A stretch of DNA of 42,338 nucleotides. It comes from Microscillaceae bacterium (GTDB taxonomy: Bacteria; Bacteroidota; Bacteroidia; Cytophagales; Microscillaceae). Position 1 is the first letter of the stretch. The number at the start of each line of letters is the position of its first letter. Shown piece by piece: positions 26,921-36,608 of the stretch. The translations under genes were made by a program, and so were the position numbers. The notes under the pieces were generated by a model that was given only the letters and a program-made list of their open reading frames with translations, was not told where the DNA came from and searched no databases. The stretch is taken from assembly GCA_012031215.1 (NCBI GenBank), contig JAAUUB010000010.1, positions 1 to 42,338 on the forward strand, written 5' to 3'.

Positions 26921-28369
26921 ATGAAAAAGTCACTCCCAAACATTTTTTTTACGCTTTTTGGTGGTTTTATGGGGGCTTTTGCTTTTCACTTGATTCTTCC
27001 TTTATTTTCCACTGCGCCTGCCCCCCGCGAAATGCCTCTATTGGAAGAGCCAGGGCGGGTGCGTACGGTGCGCAAAGACCCTATGTCTTTGAGTGAAGGT
27101 ACGCTAGATTTTGTGCAGGCGGCCGCCCTCAGCACGCCCAGTGTAGTGTATATCAAAACCGTGTTTGACCGCTACGACCAGATGAGCATCTTTGACCTTT
27201 ACTTTGGCGAAGGATTAAGGGGGCGCAAGTCTATTGGCTCTGGTTCAGGAGTAATTTTTACGGCGGATGGCTATATTGTGACCAATTACCACGTGATTGA
27301 AGATGCGGAGCGCATTGAGGTCATCCATCGAAAAAAATCGTACGAGGCCAAAGTGATTGGCACAGACCCCTCTGCCGACCTGGCCATTATTAAAATTGAA
27401 GGCCAGGCTTTGCCGGCCATCAAGCGGGGAAGCTCAAAAGACCTGCGCGTGGGAGAGTGGGTCTTGGCCGTAGGCAATCCTTTTGATTTGGAATCAACTG
27501 TTACGGCGGGCATTGTCAGTGCCAAAGGACGAAACATCAATTTGCTGGGGGGGCAGTTTCCCCTGGAGTCCTTTATCCAGACAGATGCCGCCATCAATCC
27601 AGGCAATAGCGGAGGGGCCCTGGTCAATGCCAAAGGTGAACTGGTAGGCATTAATACGGCCATACTTTCACGTACAGGCTCTTACACCGGCTATGGCTTT
27701 GCGGTGCCGGTAGATATTGTGGCCAAGATTTTCAACGACCTCATCCAATATGGACAGGTACAAAAGGCTTTTATGGGCCTGGAAGTAGCCGATTTGAACA
27801 GTAAAATAGGGGATGAGATGAAACTAGACCTGGATGGACGCTACGAAGGGGCTTTGATTACCAATGTACAGGCCAACAGCCAGGCTCAAAAACTGGGCCT
27901 GAAGAAAGGCGATGTAGTTGTCCAAATCAATGGTGAGCCTGTGAATGGCAAAAGTAATTTTGAAGAGCTGGTGAGCTATTATCGCCCCGGGGATTTGCTA
28001 AAACTCAAAGTGAGGCAAGGAAAAAGTGTTCGCGACCTCGAGCTGACCCTCACCAATCGGGAAGGTACTACCGACATTACCCGCAATGAGGTGTATGCAT
28101 CCGAAAAAATCGGGGTAGATTTGGAGCCAATTTCTAAACTGGAAAAAGAAAAACTGGGTGTAGAAAACGGGGTGCGGGTCGTAAAAGTCAAACGCGGTTT
28201 GTTTGCCCGCCTGGGCATCCAAGAAGGCTTTATTCTTACTTCTATCAACAGAACACCCGTGAGTGCCCCGCAGCAGGTAGAAGATATTTTAAGCAATATC
28301 AATGGAAAAGTCTATATAGAGGCTATCAGTCCGGATGGGGTCAAAGGTTACTTTAATTATTATTTTTAA
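26921..28369 (+). CDS. HtrA/DegP-family serine protease with two PDZ domains
   Basis: A 482-residue periplasmic quality-control protease. Residues about 7-30 are a hydrophobic signal or anchor. The trypsin-like domain has the complete triad: His124 in NYHVIED, Asp153 in SADLAIIK and Ser230 in NPGNSGGAL. PDZ1 spans about 275-375 (GALITNVQANSQAQKLGLKK) and PDZ2 about 395-480, with a shorter carboxylate loop. It would recognise and degrade misfolded envelope proteins, probably as an oligomer. A small membrane protein gene follows after five bases in an apparent operon. The gene symbol is left open because several paralogues usually exist. Confidence 0.95.
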   Translation: MKKSLPNIFFTLFGGFMGAFAFHLILPLFSTAPAPREMPLLEEPGRVRTVRKDPMSLSEGTLDFVQAAALSTPSVVYIKTVFDRYDQMSIFDLYFGEGLRGRKSIGSGSGVIFTADGYIVTNYHVIEDAERIEVIHRKKSYEAKVIGTDPSADLAIIKIEGQALPAIKRGSSKDLRVGEWVLAVGNPFDLESTVTAGIVSAKGRNINLLGGQFPLESFIQTDAAINPGNSGGALVNAKGELVGINTAILSRTGSYTGYGFAVPVDIVAKIFNDLIQYGQVQKAFMGLEVADLNSKIGDEMKLDLDGRYEGALITNVQANSQAQKLGLKKGDVVVQINGEPVNGKSNFEELVSYYRPGDLLKLKVRQGKSVRDLELTLTNREGTTDITRNEVYASEKIGVDLEPISKLEKEKLGVENGVRVVKVKRGLFARLGIQEGFILTSINRTPVSAPQQVEDILSNINGKVYIEAISPDGVKGYFNYYF

Positions 28370-28374
28370 AACGA

Positions 28375-28758
28375 ATGGAAGGCAATAACAAAATAGCAGG
28401 AATCATCTTAATGTGTTGGGGAAGCCTGCAAGCCCTGGGGTCTCTGGTGAGCTTTAATGTGGCTGGTTTAGTCATCTCAATCATAATCGGCACTATTGGC
28501 TGGAGGTTTTACAGTAAATCTCAAAAGAAACTTCCCTCTGTGCCAAACCCCAGTAAATTTGAACTGACGGACGAACTTATCATCCGGCTGGCCCGCCGCT
28601 TGGGTGGCAGGCTAAGTGTGGAAGACCTTATCACCCAAACCAGCCTCAACCGCGAACAGGCCAGAGAAAGGCTAGACCGCCTTTCTCAAAAAGGAGATTG
28701 TACCATTGATTTGGACCAGGTTCAGGAAAGCGGGAAAATTTATTATATCTTTAACTGA
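28375..28758 (+). CDS. Small membrane protein with C-terminal winged-helix-like domain
   Basis: A 127-residue protein. Two closely spaced hydrophobic helices (about 7-23 and 26-44, IAGIILMCWGSLQALGSL and VAGLVISIIIGTIGW) are followed by a basic linker and a soluble domain (about 62-127) whose pattern, DELIIRLARRLGGRLSVEDL and SLNREQARERLDRLSQKG, fits a winged helix-turn-helix of the kind that reads helper sequences or proteins. It starts five bases after the HtrA stop, so it is likely co-translated. The last eight bases overlap the convergent TM2 gene. I do not know the family. Confidence 0.65.
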   Translation: MEGNNKIAGIILMCWGSLQALGSLVSFNVAGLVISIIIGTIGWRFYSKSQKKLPSVPNPSKFELTDELIIRLARRLGGRLSVEDLITQTSLNREQARERLDRLSQKGDCTIDLDQVQESGKIYYIFN

Positions 28759-29131
28759 GGAGGCGACTTTTCTGGCGTTCAAACTCTTCAAAAGTGATAA
28801 CACCCTTTTTAAAAAGCAGGTCAAGTTTAGCGATTTCGTCCGCCACATTTCCGTTAAGCGGTAAAACAGGCCGTATATCTTCCTTGGGTTGAAAATAAAG
28901 TAGATGATTATATTTTCGGTTAAAAGCATCTTCCGACATCAAGAAAAATCCAATGGCATCAATGACGGCCAATGGGCCCGTGATAAGCAAGCCAAACACG
29001 GTAATCGTTCCTAAGATATAGGCAATGCCTAATCCCGTTTGACCCAAGTAGAAGCGATGCACCCCGAAAACGCCCATAAACCAAGCTAGCAATCCGGCAA
29101 TGACCCGCTCCTTTTTTCCTTTTTCTGCCAT
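28751..29131 (-). CDS. TM2-domain protein with SHOCT-like tail
   Basis: A 126-residue membrane protein. Residues about 8-60 form the TM2 pattern of two short helices with a G-x-H-x-F-Y-L-G core (AWFMGVFGVHRFYLGQTGLGI, shown in part). A third hydrophobic stretch follows (GLLITGPLAVIDAIGFF). The last 30 residues, IAKLDLLFKKGVITFEEFE, resemble a SHOCT motif that often ends membrane or regulatory proteins. ATG 29131 gives this compact protein; the frame continues open upstream into the HAMP/GAF gene, which I take to be an indel effect. Function unknown. Confidence 0.8.
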   Translation of the reverse strand: MAEKGKKERVIAGLLAWFMGVFGVHRFYLGQTGLGIAYILGTITVFGLLITGPLAVIDAIGFFLMSEDAFNRKYNHLLYFQPKEDIRPVLPLNGNVADEIAKLDLLFKKGVITFEEFERQKSRLLS

Positions 29132-29181
29132 AATATAATGCTTGTTTTTTTGATTTCTGTACGAAAAAAGGGGGGGCGTTG

Positions 29182-30949
29182 TTAAGCCTCTGCCCTCTTT
29201 TTTACACATTTTTTGAATCTTTGGCCAAACCCGCTCCAAACCGCTTTTTTCTTCGTGAAGCATCCGGTTTTCGTTTTCTACCCCGCGCAGGGTTTTTTGC
29301 ATAGCTTCGTACTGAATCTGTAAGCTTTTGTAGCGCTCTTCCAGGTCGCGGGTACGTCTTTTTTCATCTTCCAAGAGCTGCTCTATTTCGCTTTTTTGTT
29401 CTTGGATGAGGCGGTTTTTAAGTTGTACCTCTTCCTGGGTGGCCACCAGTTCTTCCAGATTTTGGCGCATTTCTTCCTCCTGGGCTTTCATTTGCTCCGA
29501 GAGCTGGATCGATTCGCGCAAGAGTCCTTCGGTTTTTTTGCTGTTTTTTGACAGAAGCAAAAGTAGAAGCAATACTTTCGCCCAGCTTTTCCACAAAATC
29601 TATCTTGTAAGGCTCAAACTCCTCGAAAGAAGCCAACTCTGCTACCCCATAAATTTCCTCATTCAGTTTTAAAGGAACCAACAAGAGCGAGCGGGGCCGG
29701 GCATCGCCAAGGCCAGAAGTGATGTGAATATAGTCTTCGGGTACTTCGGTCATATAAATCAAGCTCCCCTCCCGATAGACTTCGCCAATCATCCCTTCGC
29801 CTGGGTCAATTCTTCTTTGCATATACTTGCGCTTCTCGTAGGCAAAAGCGGCAATCAGTTCAAGATGGGAATCTTCATTTTTTTCATCTTCCACAATAAA
29901 TAAGCCGCCCTGGTTGGCCCCAACATACCGCACCAGGTTAGAGATAATAATATAAGTAAAATCTTCATCATCTTTCCGATTTTGGAAAATATCGGCAAAC
30001 TTGGCCAGGCCCTCCGAAACCCAGTTGCGCTGGCGGTCTTGCTCATTTACCTGGCGCATTTTGTCGCGCATTTCCATGAGGGCTGTGCCCAGGCGATCGT
30101 TTTGGGCATCAATCCCAACGGGCCGCTGATACTCCGAATTAAGTTTTCCTTCGCCTATATCCAAGATAAAATCTGTGGCATTGCGGAGGTTTCGGAAAAG
30201 CGAGTTGATGGATTTGGCCACCTTGCCCAGTTCATCATTGCGGCGATAGTCAATCTGGCGTTCAAAATTCCCTTCCCGGATAATGGCCTCAATATCATTG
30301 AGTTTGGAGATAGGGCGGCTTACATACCCAATTACATAAAAAAACATGACGAAAATAGAAACAATATTGACCGAGAAAAAAACCAAAAAGATATTGTCGC
30401 GAAAGACTTGCTGTTTATCAAAATAATCGAGATAAGCTTTCACCAGATTATCATTACGGCTCAGCAACTTGGCGTGGTTTTGCAAGATAAATTGATAAGC
30501 CGTTTCAAAGCGGGGGTTGGGTTTGCCATTAGGAAGCTGAATGCTTTCGCGCGCTAGGTACCGGGCCTGGTCGCGATATTCGTTCCAGACCAACTCCAGC
30601 GGTTGAAAATAAGCCGGAAGTAATACAGCGGGTACTTGCTCAATGATGGAGTTTTTGTCTTCCGGGGAGGCTCCTCCCTGGCGCAAGGTACGCAAGTTAT
30701 CACTAAATAGCTCCACGGACTCGGTCAGCCGCACCCGATATTGTTCCTGGCCTTCGGCAATGAAGCGGGCAAAAAGTGGTATTTGCTGGGAATAAGTACC
30801 GTTGCTTTCGGCCAGGTCAACGGTTTTTCTACTTCGGAAAGGCTACTGTCAAAGCTTTGCACCACAAAAAAGTTAATCACAATGAGCAAGGCAATGATAA
30901 AAAGCTGTAAAAATACGCTGTTTTGAATGGTCAATCGGAAAATTTTCAT
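29182..30949 (-). CDS. HAMP/GAF-domain membrane sensor with C-terminal coiled coil (two or three frameshifts)
   Basis: About 588 residues once restored. A transmembrane helix near the start (VFLQLFIIALLIVINFFVVQ), a periplasmic sensor of about 150 residues, a second helix (VNIVSIFVMFFYVIGY), a HAMP segment (RPISKLNDIEAIIREGNFE), a GAF domain (GANQGGLFIVEDE, then RSLLLVPLKLNEEIYGVAEL), and a long coiled coil. No kinase, cyclase or phosphatase domain is visible, so it probably signals through protein contacts. Breaks: one T missing at 30824-30828, one T extra at 29533-29539; a third change at T6 29198-29203 would give the stop used here. Without it the frame runs into the TM2 protein. Confidence 0.75.
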
Positions 30950-31122
30950 ACTTCTTTGGCGCAAACCTTTTGAAATCACGCGAAATTACTGCCCAATTTA
31001 GCACTTTTTTGGCAATGCAAGTACTGAGCACTTCAACAAATTTGCCCTTGCCAAAACCAAGCCAATCCCCAAACCCAAAATCAGGGGATTATTTCGTTTA
31101 TTTGCATCAGATTGTAGAACGG

Positions 31123-32483
31123 ATGAATATGGATTTAACGGCGCTGACTGCCCTCTCGCCCATTGATGGACGCTACCGCGAAAAGGTAAAACCCCTTGTG
31201 CCCTTTTTTTCGGAATTTGGCTGGATGCGCTACCGCCTGCAAATAGAGTTGGTGTATTTTCTTCATCTATGCGAACTGCCTCTGCCACCCTTGCAAAGCA
31301 TTAGCCCCCACCAGAAAAACCAACTCAAAAATGGCTCCTTGATTTTGACCTGCAAGCAGCCCAAAGGATCAAAAGCATTGAGAAAGAAACGAACCACGAC
31401 ATCAAAGCCCTGGAATACTATATGCGCGAAAAATTTGTGCAAATGGGTCTGGGGCCATACGTAGAATTTATCCATTTTGGGCTTACCTCTCAGGATATTA
31501 ACAATACGGCGGTTCCCTTGCTGCTCAAAGAAGCCCTGGCGGAGGTCTATTGGCCTGCCCTGGATTCACTGATGGCGCAACTCAGCCACCTGGCCCGGCA
31601 GTGGGCAGATACTCCCATGCTGGCCCGTACCCACGGCCAACCCGCCAGCCCCACCCGCCTGGGCAAAGAAATCTGGGTGTTTGTGGAGCGGCTTCAGCAA
31701 CAAATGGCCCTGGCAAGCACAATTCCTTTTGCAGCCAAGTTTGGCGGGGCTACGGGCAATTTCAATGCCCACCAAGTGGCTTATCCCATGATTGACTGGC
31801 CCCGCTTTGCCGACCAGATGCTGGACACGCTGGGCCTCCACCGCAGCCAAACCACCACCCAAATAGAGCATTATGACCACCTGGCCGCCCTGCTCGACAA
31901 TTTGCGTCGCCTCAATACCATCCTGATTGACCTGGCCCGCGATATGTGGCACTACATCTCTATCGACTATTTCAAACAAAAAGTAGTGGCGGGTGAAGTG
32001 GGCTCTTCTGCCATGCCCCACAAAGTGAATCCTATTGACTTCGAAAACGCGGAAGGAAACCTGCTCACGGCCAATGCCCTGTTTAGTTTTTTGAGTGAAA
32101 AACTGCCCATCTCCCGCCTCCAGCGCGACCTTACCGACTCTACCGTATTGCGCAATCTGGGCGTTCCCTTGGCCCACAGCCTGATTGCTTTGCAGTCTTT
32201 GGCAAAAGGCCTGGGAAAACTGGATTTGCAGACCGAACGCCTGGCCCAAGACCTGGCCCAAAATTGGGGGGTCATTGCCGAAGCCATTCAGACCATTCTC
32301 CGGCGTGAAAATTATCCTCACCCTTACGAAGCCCTCAAGCAATTGACCCGAGGCCAGGCCCACCTGGATGAGCAAACCTTCCGGTCCTTCATCGGTCAGT
32401 TGGAATTACCCGCCGCCGTCAAGGCTGAACTGAATGCCCTCCGGCCAGAAAACTACCTGGGCTACCCCCCGGAATTGCCCTAG
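31123..32483 (+). CDS. purB: Adenylosuccinate lyase (frameshifted)
   Basis: Acts twice in purine synthesis, splitting fumarate from SAICAR and from adenylosuccinate. About 453 residues once restored, a normal length. It opens with LTALSPIDGRYREKV, the family's N-terminal signature. Further blocks: HFGLTSQDINNTA, LARTHGQPASPTRLGKE (with a catalytic histidine), TQIEHYDH, and the fumarase-superfamily signature SSAMPHKVNPIDFENAEGN. One A is missing in the run at 31327-31331; restoring it gives NQLKKWLLDFDLQAAQRIK. ATG 31123 and ATG 31129 are both possible starts. It is an essential-type gene with no other damage, so a sequence error is likely. Confidence 0.95.
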
Positions 32484-32532
32484 CCGCGCTGTATGCCCTA
32501 AAACCTTTCTTGCGCAAACCTGGTTTTTGAGC

Positions 32533-32540
32533 TACATTTG
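32533..32540 (+). promoter_or_regulatory. -7 box TACATTTG for the acyl-CoA dehydrogenase
   Basis: An exact TAnnTTTG match, 38 bases upstream of ATG 32579, with TTG about 21 bases upstream as a -33 candidate. Confidence 0.55.
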
Positions 32541-32578
32541 TATAAACTTTTCTTAAAATAATTAAACTTTACAATAGT

Positions 32579-33757
32579 ATGCCCCTCACTCTTTCCCTGC
32601 CACCCACCCTGGAGCGCGACCTCTACACAGAAGAACACGAGCTTTTCCGGGAATCGCTCAACGACTTTGTCCACGCGGAAATTGTACCCCATAATGAGCA
32701 ATGGGAAAAAGACCACATGGTTTCGCGCGAATCGTGGCTCAAGTTGGGGGAGGCTGGCTTTTTGGGTATGCAAGTCCCCGAAGCTTATGGCGGCTTGGGC
32801 ATCACGGATTTCCGCTACAATATGCTTTTTACGGAAGTGCTCGGCCATACGGGCTGTGCTGGACCAGCGGTGGGCTATCCGCTGCATTCCGACATTGTCC
32901 TGCCCTACATCCTGCACTACGCCACCGAAGAAGTCAAACAGCACTGGCTCCCCAAAATGGTTTCTGGCCAAGCCATCGGGGCCATTGCCATGACCGAGCC
33001 GGGCGCAGGAAGCGACCTGCAAGGAATGCGTACCTCGGCCATTGACCACGGGGATTTTTTTCTTGTAAATGGTTCTAAGACCTTCATCACCAATGGCTAC
33101 CTGAGCGATATTGTGGTAGTAGCCGTCAAAACCGATCCCAGCCAGGGAGCCAAAGGCATTAGTTTGCTGCTTATGGATAGCGCAATGAAAGGCTTTACCA
33201 AAGGCAAGCCTTTTCACAAAGTAGGACTGCACGCCCAGGATACTTGCGAGCTTTTCTTCGACAATGTAGAAGTACCCAAAGAAAATCTGGTGGGCGAAGT
33301 AGGCCGGGGATTTGGATATCTGATGACCGAGCTGGCCCAAGAACGCCTCGTAGTCGCGCAATCGGCTATCTCGCTGGCCGAAGCCTATTTTGCTGCCACT
33401 GTTGAATATGTAAAGGAACGTTCGGCCTTTGGCAAAAAAGTAGCCGATTTTCAGAACACAAAATATAAACTGGCCGAACTGGCCACTGACATTGCTATGA
33501 GCCGGGCTTTTATGGACCATTGCGTAAAACTCCACAATGAAGGCAAATGCGATGGGGCCACGGCCTCTATGGCCAAGTACCGCCTGACAGAGATTCAGTG
33601 CAAGGTGGCTGATGAGTGCGTGCAACTGCACGGTGGCTATGGCTATATCTGGGATTATCTGGTTGCGCGGGGATATGCCGATGCCCGGGTACAAAGAATT
33701 TATGCCGGTACGAATGAAATTATGAAAGAATTGATTTCCCGCAAAGTCTTGTCCTAA
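32579..33757 (+). CDS. Acyl-CoA dehydrogenase, long-chain type
   Basis: An FAD-dependent first step of beta-oxidation. It is 392 residues, intact. Visible are the N-terminal helical region, the FAD/substrate block GAIAMTEPGAGSDLQGM (about 134-150), VNGSKTFITNG, and the C-terminal signature VQLHGGYGY followed by RIYAGTNEIMKELI. The residue at the medium-chain catalytic position (the E of YEGT) is Ala here, whereas a Glu lies in TELAQERLVVA (Glu255), the place used by long-chain and isovaleryl-type enzymes. So I infer a long-chain or branched-chain substrate. Strong own promoter and terminator; monocistronic. Confidence 0.93.
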   Translation: MPLTLSLPPTLERDLYTEEHELFRESLNDFVHAEIVPHNEQWEKDHMVSRESWLKLGEAGFLGMQVPEAYGGLGITDFRYNMLFTEVLGHTGCAGPAVGYPLHSDIVLPYILHYATEEVKQHWLPKMVSGQAIGAIAMTEPGAGSDLQGMRTSAIDHGDFFLVNGSKTFITNGYLSDIVVVAVKTDPSQGAKGISLLLMDSAMKGFTKGKPFHKVGLHAQDTCELFFDNVEVPKENLVGEVGRGFGYLMTELAQERLVVAQSAISLAEAYFAATVEYVKERSAFGKKVADFQNTKYKLAELATDIAMSRAFMDHCVKLHNEGKCDGATASMAKYRLTEIQCKVADECVQLHGGYGYIWDYLVARGYADARVQRIYAGTNEIMKELISRKVLS

Positions 33758-33779
33758 TCAATCATTTAGCTTGCCTAGG

Positions 33780-33818
33780 GCCATTTGGAAGGGCTATACC
33801 CGACCAAATGGCTTTTTT
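33780..33818 (+). terminator. Strong intrinsic terminator after the acyl-CoA dehydrogenase gene
   Basis: GCCATTTGG (33780-33788) pairs with CCAAATGGC (33804-33812), with an inner GGG/CCC pair, followed by six T. Confidence 0.9.
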
Positions 33819-33953
33819 GTGAAAATTAGGGCTTTGATAAAAATATTAACCTATCCTCCCCGCGACTCATAAATCTTTTTCAACTTCTCCGGCCTCCAAT
33901 TGCTGCACAAGCCCCGAACACTGGCTTCTTTTGGCATTTTTTTGGGTCTTTTT

Positions 33954-34340
33954 TCAAATAGCAGGCGATTCTGAAAAAGCTTCCCGTTGGCATATGAAAT
34001 TAAAGTTTTCAAAAATCCGTGAGGGCAATTTGCCTTTGCCCAGCTCAATCTTTTGTTTGCCAATATTTCTCACGCCATTCTTGAGAACCAGCGGAGGGCT
34101 TATTCCCGACACCTCCCTTTTCGCTTCCCCTTGCTGAGCTACCATATCGGGGCTGAGGGGATGAGCGCTTGGGGCCAGGTAAATGCCCTGATACAGACCC
34201 CGGAAAATATTTTTCTGCTGAAATTCAAGGTAGAGGACAATACCGAAAATACCCAGGGGCATACCCAGGAGAAAAAATATGATGAAAAATGCCTCTCGAT
34301 TCCGAAAAAAATCTGACTCTTTGGCCTGGCTTGCTCGCAC
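33954..34340 (-). CDS. Possible small membrane protein
   Basis: A 128-residue frame beginning at GTG 34340 with one convincing hydrophobic helix (AFFIIFFLLGMPLGIFGIVLY, in part) followed by a polar, lysine-rich region. Codon pattern is moderately protein-like, but no ribosome-binding site or promoter box is clear, no family is recognised, and the downstream 100 bases can be read in another frame, so an indel may also be involved. If not a gene, the 33845-34400 interval holds nothing else I can name. Confidence 0.3.
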   Translation of the reverse strand: MRASQAKESDFFRNREAFFIIFFLLGMPLGIFGIVLYLEFQQKNIFRGLYQGIYLAPSAHPLSPDMVAQQGEAKREVSGISPPLVLKNGVRNIGKQKIELGKGKLPSRIFENFNFICQREAFSESPAI

Positions 34341-34400
34341 AAATCATTAAAAAAATATCTTGTGAAAGCACCTGAGAAAAAAGCACTTCCACAAAGCATA

Positions 34401-35627
34401 TCAATTTCCGCTCAGTAATTGCCCCACTTCATCGGCATTGAGCTTGAAGAGACAGATTCTCGGAAAGCGGCCCGCTACATAGGTAGTGCCCACCACCGCC
34501 AGGCCCTCGTCGGCTGTTTTGACAAAGCTGGCCACTTCGTAGGGATTGGTAAAACCCAAATAAGTGGAGCCTATCAATTGCCCCGAAACCGTATCATAGG
34601 CCAAAAGGATGATTTGTCCGGCACGGGTATCACTGGCATAAAGCAGCACATCGCGCCCGGCCAGGCTCAGGCGTTTGAGTTTGATGGTCGCATTAGGATT
34701 AAGTTCCGGAAAAGTATTGCCGCCCAGGTCTTCACTACTACCCGGATTTCCCGGCCCCACCTGAATATCGGCCTGGGGCAGGATATAATTTTGCCCAAAG
34801 CTAAAACGGGCTGTCGCATAAGTATTGTTTTCCAAAAACAAAGCCGCACTCAGGCCTGCACCATCGGCCACCCCTTGCAGCACTGCGGGTTCGTCCTCAT
34901 TTCCGAGGTTGGTGAGCACAAAAGAAAAGGTGAAATTGTAAAAACCATTGAAAAAAACCTGCCCGCCGGCCCCCACTCCAGTCAGGAAAGGAAACTTGCG
35001 CCCGTTGCGGGTAAAGTGATTGATGATAGGCTCTTCTACCTCGTCCACGTCGCCCCCGATGCCAATGCTATACGCCCGTTTTTGTTGCACAGTGCCGCTC
35101 AGGTTCAAACGGGTCAGTACCGATTCCTGGTTGTCTTTGTCATAGCCCAACAAGAGCATTTCATTGCTGTTGATAAGCGAGGCGTGCATCGGGTAATAGA
35201 CGGGATTTCCTTCGTCATCGGCAATGGGGATAGGTGTACCAACCTGGCCGCCTGCATCTACACTGACCAGGTGCGCAATAAGGCTCACGGGTTGCAAGCA
35301 AAAAAAGTAATATTGCTCCCCTACTCTCATCAGGTCTCCCACCGGAAAGGCATAGTCGCCTGGCAAAATCTGGTCAAACAAAAAATTGCCTTCCGCGTCC
35401 ACCTTCATCAAATAAATCCCCGGAAAAACCGCATCGCTGATTTCGGTTTCGCCCAGAATGAGATAGCCCCCGTCGGGCGTTTGCTGAATATCAACGGGGG
35501 TAAAAGCCCGGTTGAAAGTGGCATTGTCATAAATGCGAACAAATCTATCCAGGACTTCAATTTTATTATCGCTGATATCGCAGGCGGCCAATGCCCAGCA
35601 GCCCAGCCAAAAGATATATTTTTTCAT
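34401..35627 (-). CDS. Surface lipoprotein with beta-propeller-like repeats, unknown function
   Basis: A 408-residue lipoprotein. The signal peptide ends in the lipobox WALAACD (Cys16). The mature part is rich in short beta repeats with the pattern GGYLILGET, NEMLLLGYDK, DEGLAVVGTTY, which recalls the repeated blades seen in T9SS-linked or surface-exposed Bacteroidota lipoproteins that report a description plus value for each blade. I chose ATG 35627 (MKKYIFWLG) rather than the TTG upstream. It starts 38 bases after the beta-barrel gene stop codon and is the last gene of the cluster. Confidence 0.7.
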   Translation of the reverse strand: MKKYIFWLGCWALAACDISDNKIEVLDRFVRIYDNATFNRAFTPVDIQQTPDGGYLILGETEISDAVFPGIYLMKVDAEGNFLFDQILPGDYAFPVGDLMRVGEQYYFFCLQPVSLIAHLVSVDAGGQVGTPIPIADDEGNPVYYPMHASLINSNEMLLLGYDKDNQESVLTRLNLSGTVQQKRAYSIGIGGDVDEVEEPIINHFTRNGRKFPFLTGVGAGGQVFFNGFYNFTFSFVLTNLGNEDEPAVLQGVADGAGLSAALFLENNTYATARFSFGQNYILPQADIQVGPGNPGSSEDLGGNTFPELNPNATIKLKRLSLAGRDVLLYASDTRAGQIILLAYDTVSGQLIGSTYLGFTNPYEVASFVKTADEGLAVVGTTYVAGRFPRICLFKLNADEVGQLLSGN

Positions 35628-35665
35628 TGTATTTTGATTCAAGGGTTAAAAACACTTTACCTGGC

Positions 35666-36576
35666 TTAGTCCACCGCCCGGAAGCTCCCCGTGCGCAAAA
35701 ACCGCATCGGAAAAAGGCAACTTAGTGTAACGGAAATGTTGCGTAGTTTGAGGTCGTCCAAAGCATCGCCGGCCCCGGCCAGGCGATTGTTGACATAGCG
35801 ATTTTTAACATCGGTAATGTTATTAAGCCCATAGCGATACAAACCCTGCAACGCCAGGCGCACATTGCCCACATTGTAGCTCAGTCCTATACCCCCCATG
35901 AGCCCCACCTGCGATTTGATGAACAAATCCCGAGCCCCCACAATAATTTCTTCGTTCACAAATTCATTTTGCGCCCCCGAAGCAAAATCAGTTCCATTGA
36001 TGGTGAGCGTTTTTTGGGCTTCAATCAGGGTGGAGATATAGCCGCCCAGAAAGACCGAGGGCCGAAAAGCGGTGCGGGTAAAATCATATTTGAATAGCAA
36101 AGGAAACTCCAGATAATCCAGCTTGTGGTCCTGGGTATAGCGCAGGAGCAGGGTATTTTGGTCATTTTCGGTATCAAACCACTGATAATCGTTGGTATAG
36201 GTAAAGCGGTGGCGGCGATAAGCGGGCTGAAAACTGGCTGAAAATCCGCCATAAAAAAAAGTAATTTCCAGCCCGGCCTCGGCCCCCCAATCTTTAAAGT
36301 CCACGTATTCCTTGTGGTAATAGGTGAGGTCGGGATTATCCGTGGAGCTAAAAGGGGTGTAGCGCTCATCAGGCACCGCCTGCGTGAGGCTGGCCCCTGA
36401 TTTAAAGCCAATCCACCACTGGGCTTTTTCAAAAGGGTCATTGCTTTTTTCTTCACCCGGATAGCATTGGGTGAAGAACGCCTTCCGCCTCGCTTTTGGG
36501 CCTCTAGGTGGGCCGTGTTCAGCCCAAGCAGTAGCAGCAGTAGAAAGCACAGTTTTAAAGAAAAAATACTTTGCAT
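35666..36576 (-). CDS. Outer-membrane beta-barrel protein (frameshifted)
   Basis: About 303 residues once restored. A signal peptide (MQSIFSLKLCFLLLLLLGL) is followed by a basic segment and then a PorT-like, 8-stranded-barrel pattern of alternating residues: WWIGFKSGASLTQ, LEITFFYGGFSASFQPAY, YLEFPLLFKYDF and VGLMGGIGLSYNVG. These are typical of small Bacteroidota outer-membrane barrels. The frame breaks in a T6 run at 36445-36450; one added base joins RVKKKSNDPFEKAQWW. It lies between the DUF1501 protein and a lipoprotein, so a role in displaying or exporting them is possible but unproven. Confidence 0.8.
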
Positions 36577-36608
36577 ACGGGCAGGAAATATTTGTTGAAA
36601 CAGGTGAA

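Noticed and set aside
28751-30949. A single fused HAMP/GAF/TM2 protein
   Set aside because: The joining stretch looks intergenic, TM2 has its own ATG, and other indels in the same gene make a third one plausible. It is kept only as a low-interest finding.
32498-33694. A long antisense open frame (about 400 codons) opposite the acyl-CoA dehydrogenase gene
   Set aside because: The opposite strand encodes an intact, well-conserved enzyme. The antisense reading has no family resemblance and follows from the codon usage of the real gene.
34419-35669. A long antisense open frame (about 416 codons) opposite the surface lipoprotein gene
   Set aside because: The minus strand has a signal peptide and lipobox and sits in an operon. 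The antisense reading looks random.
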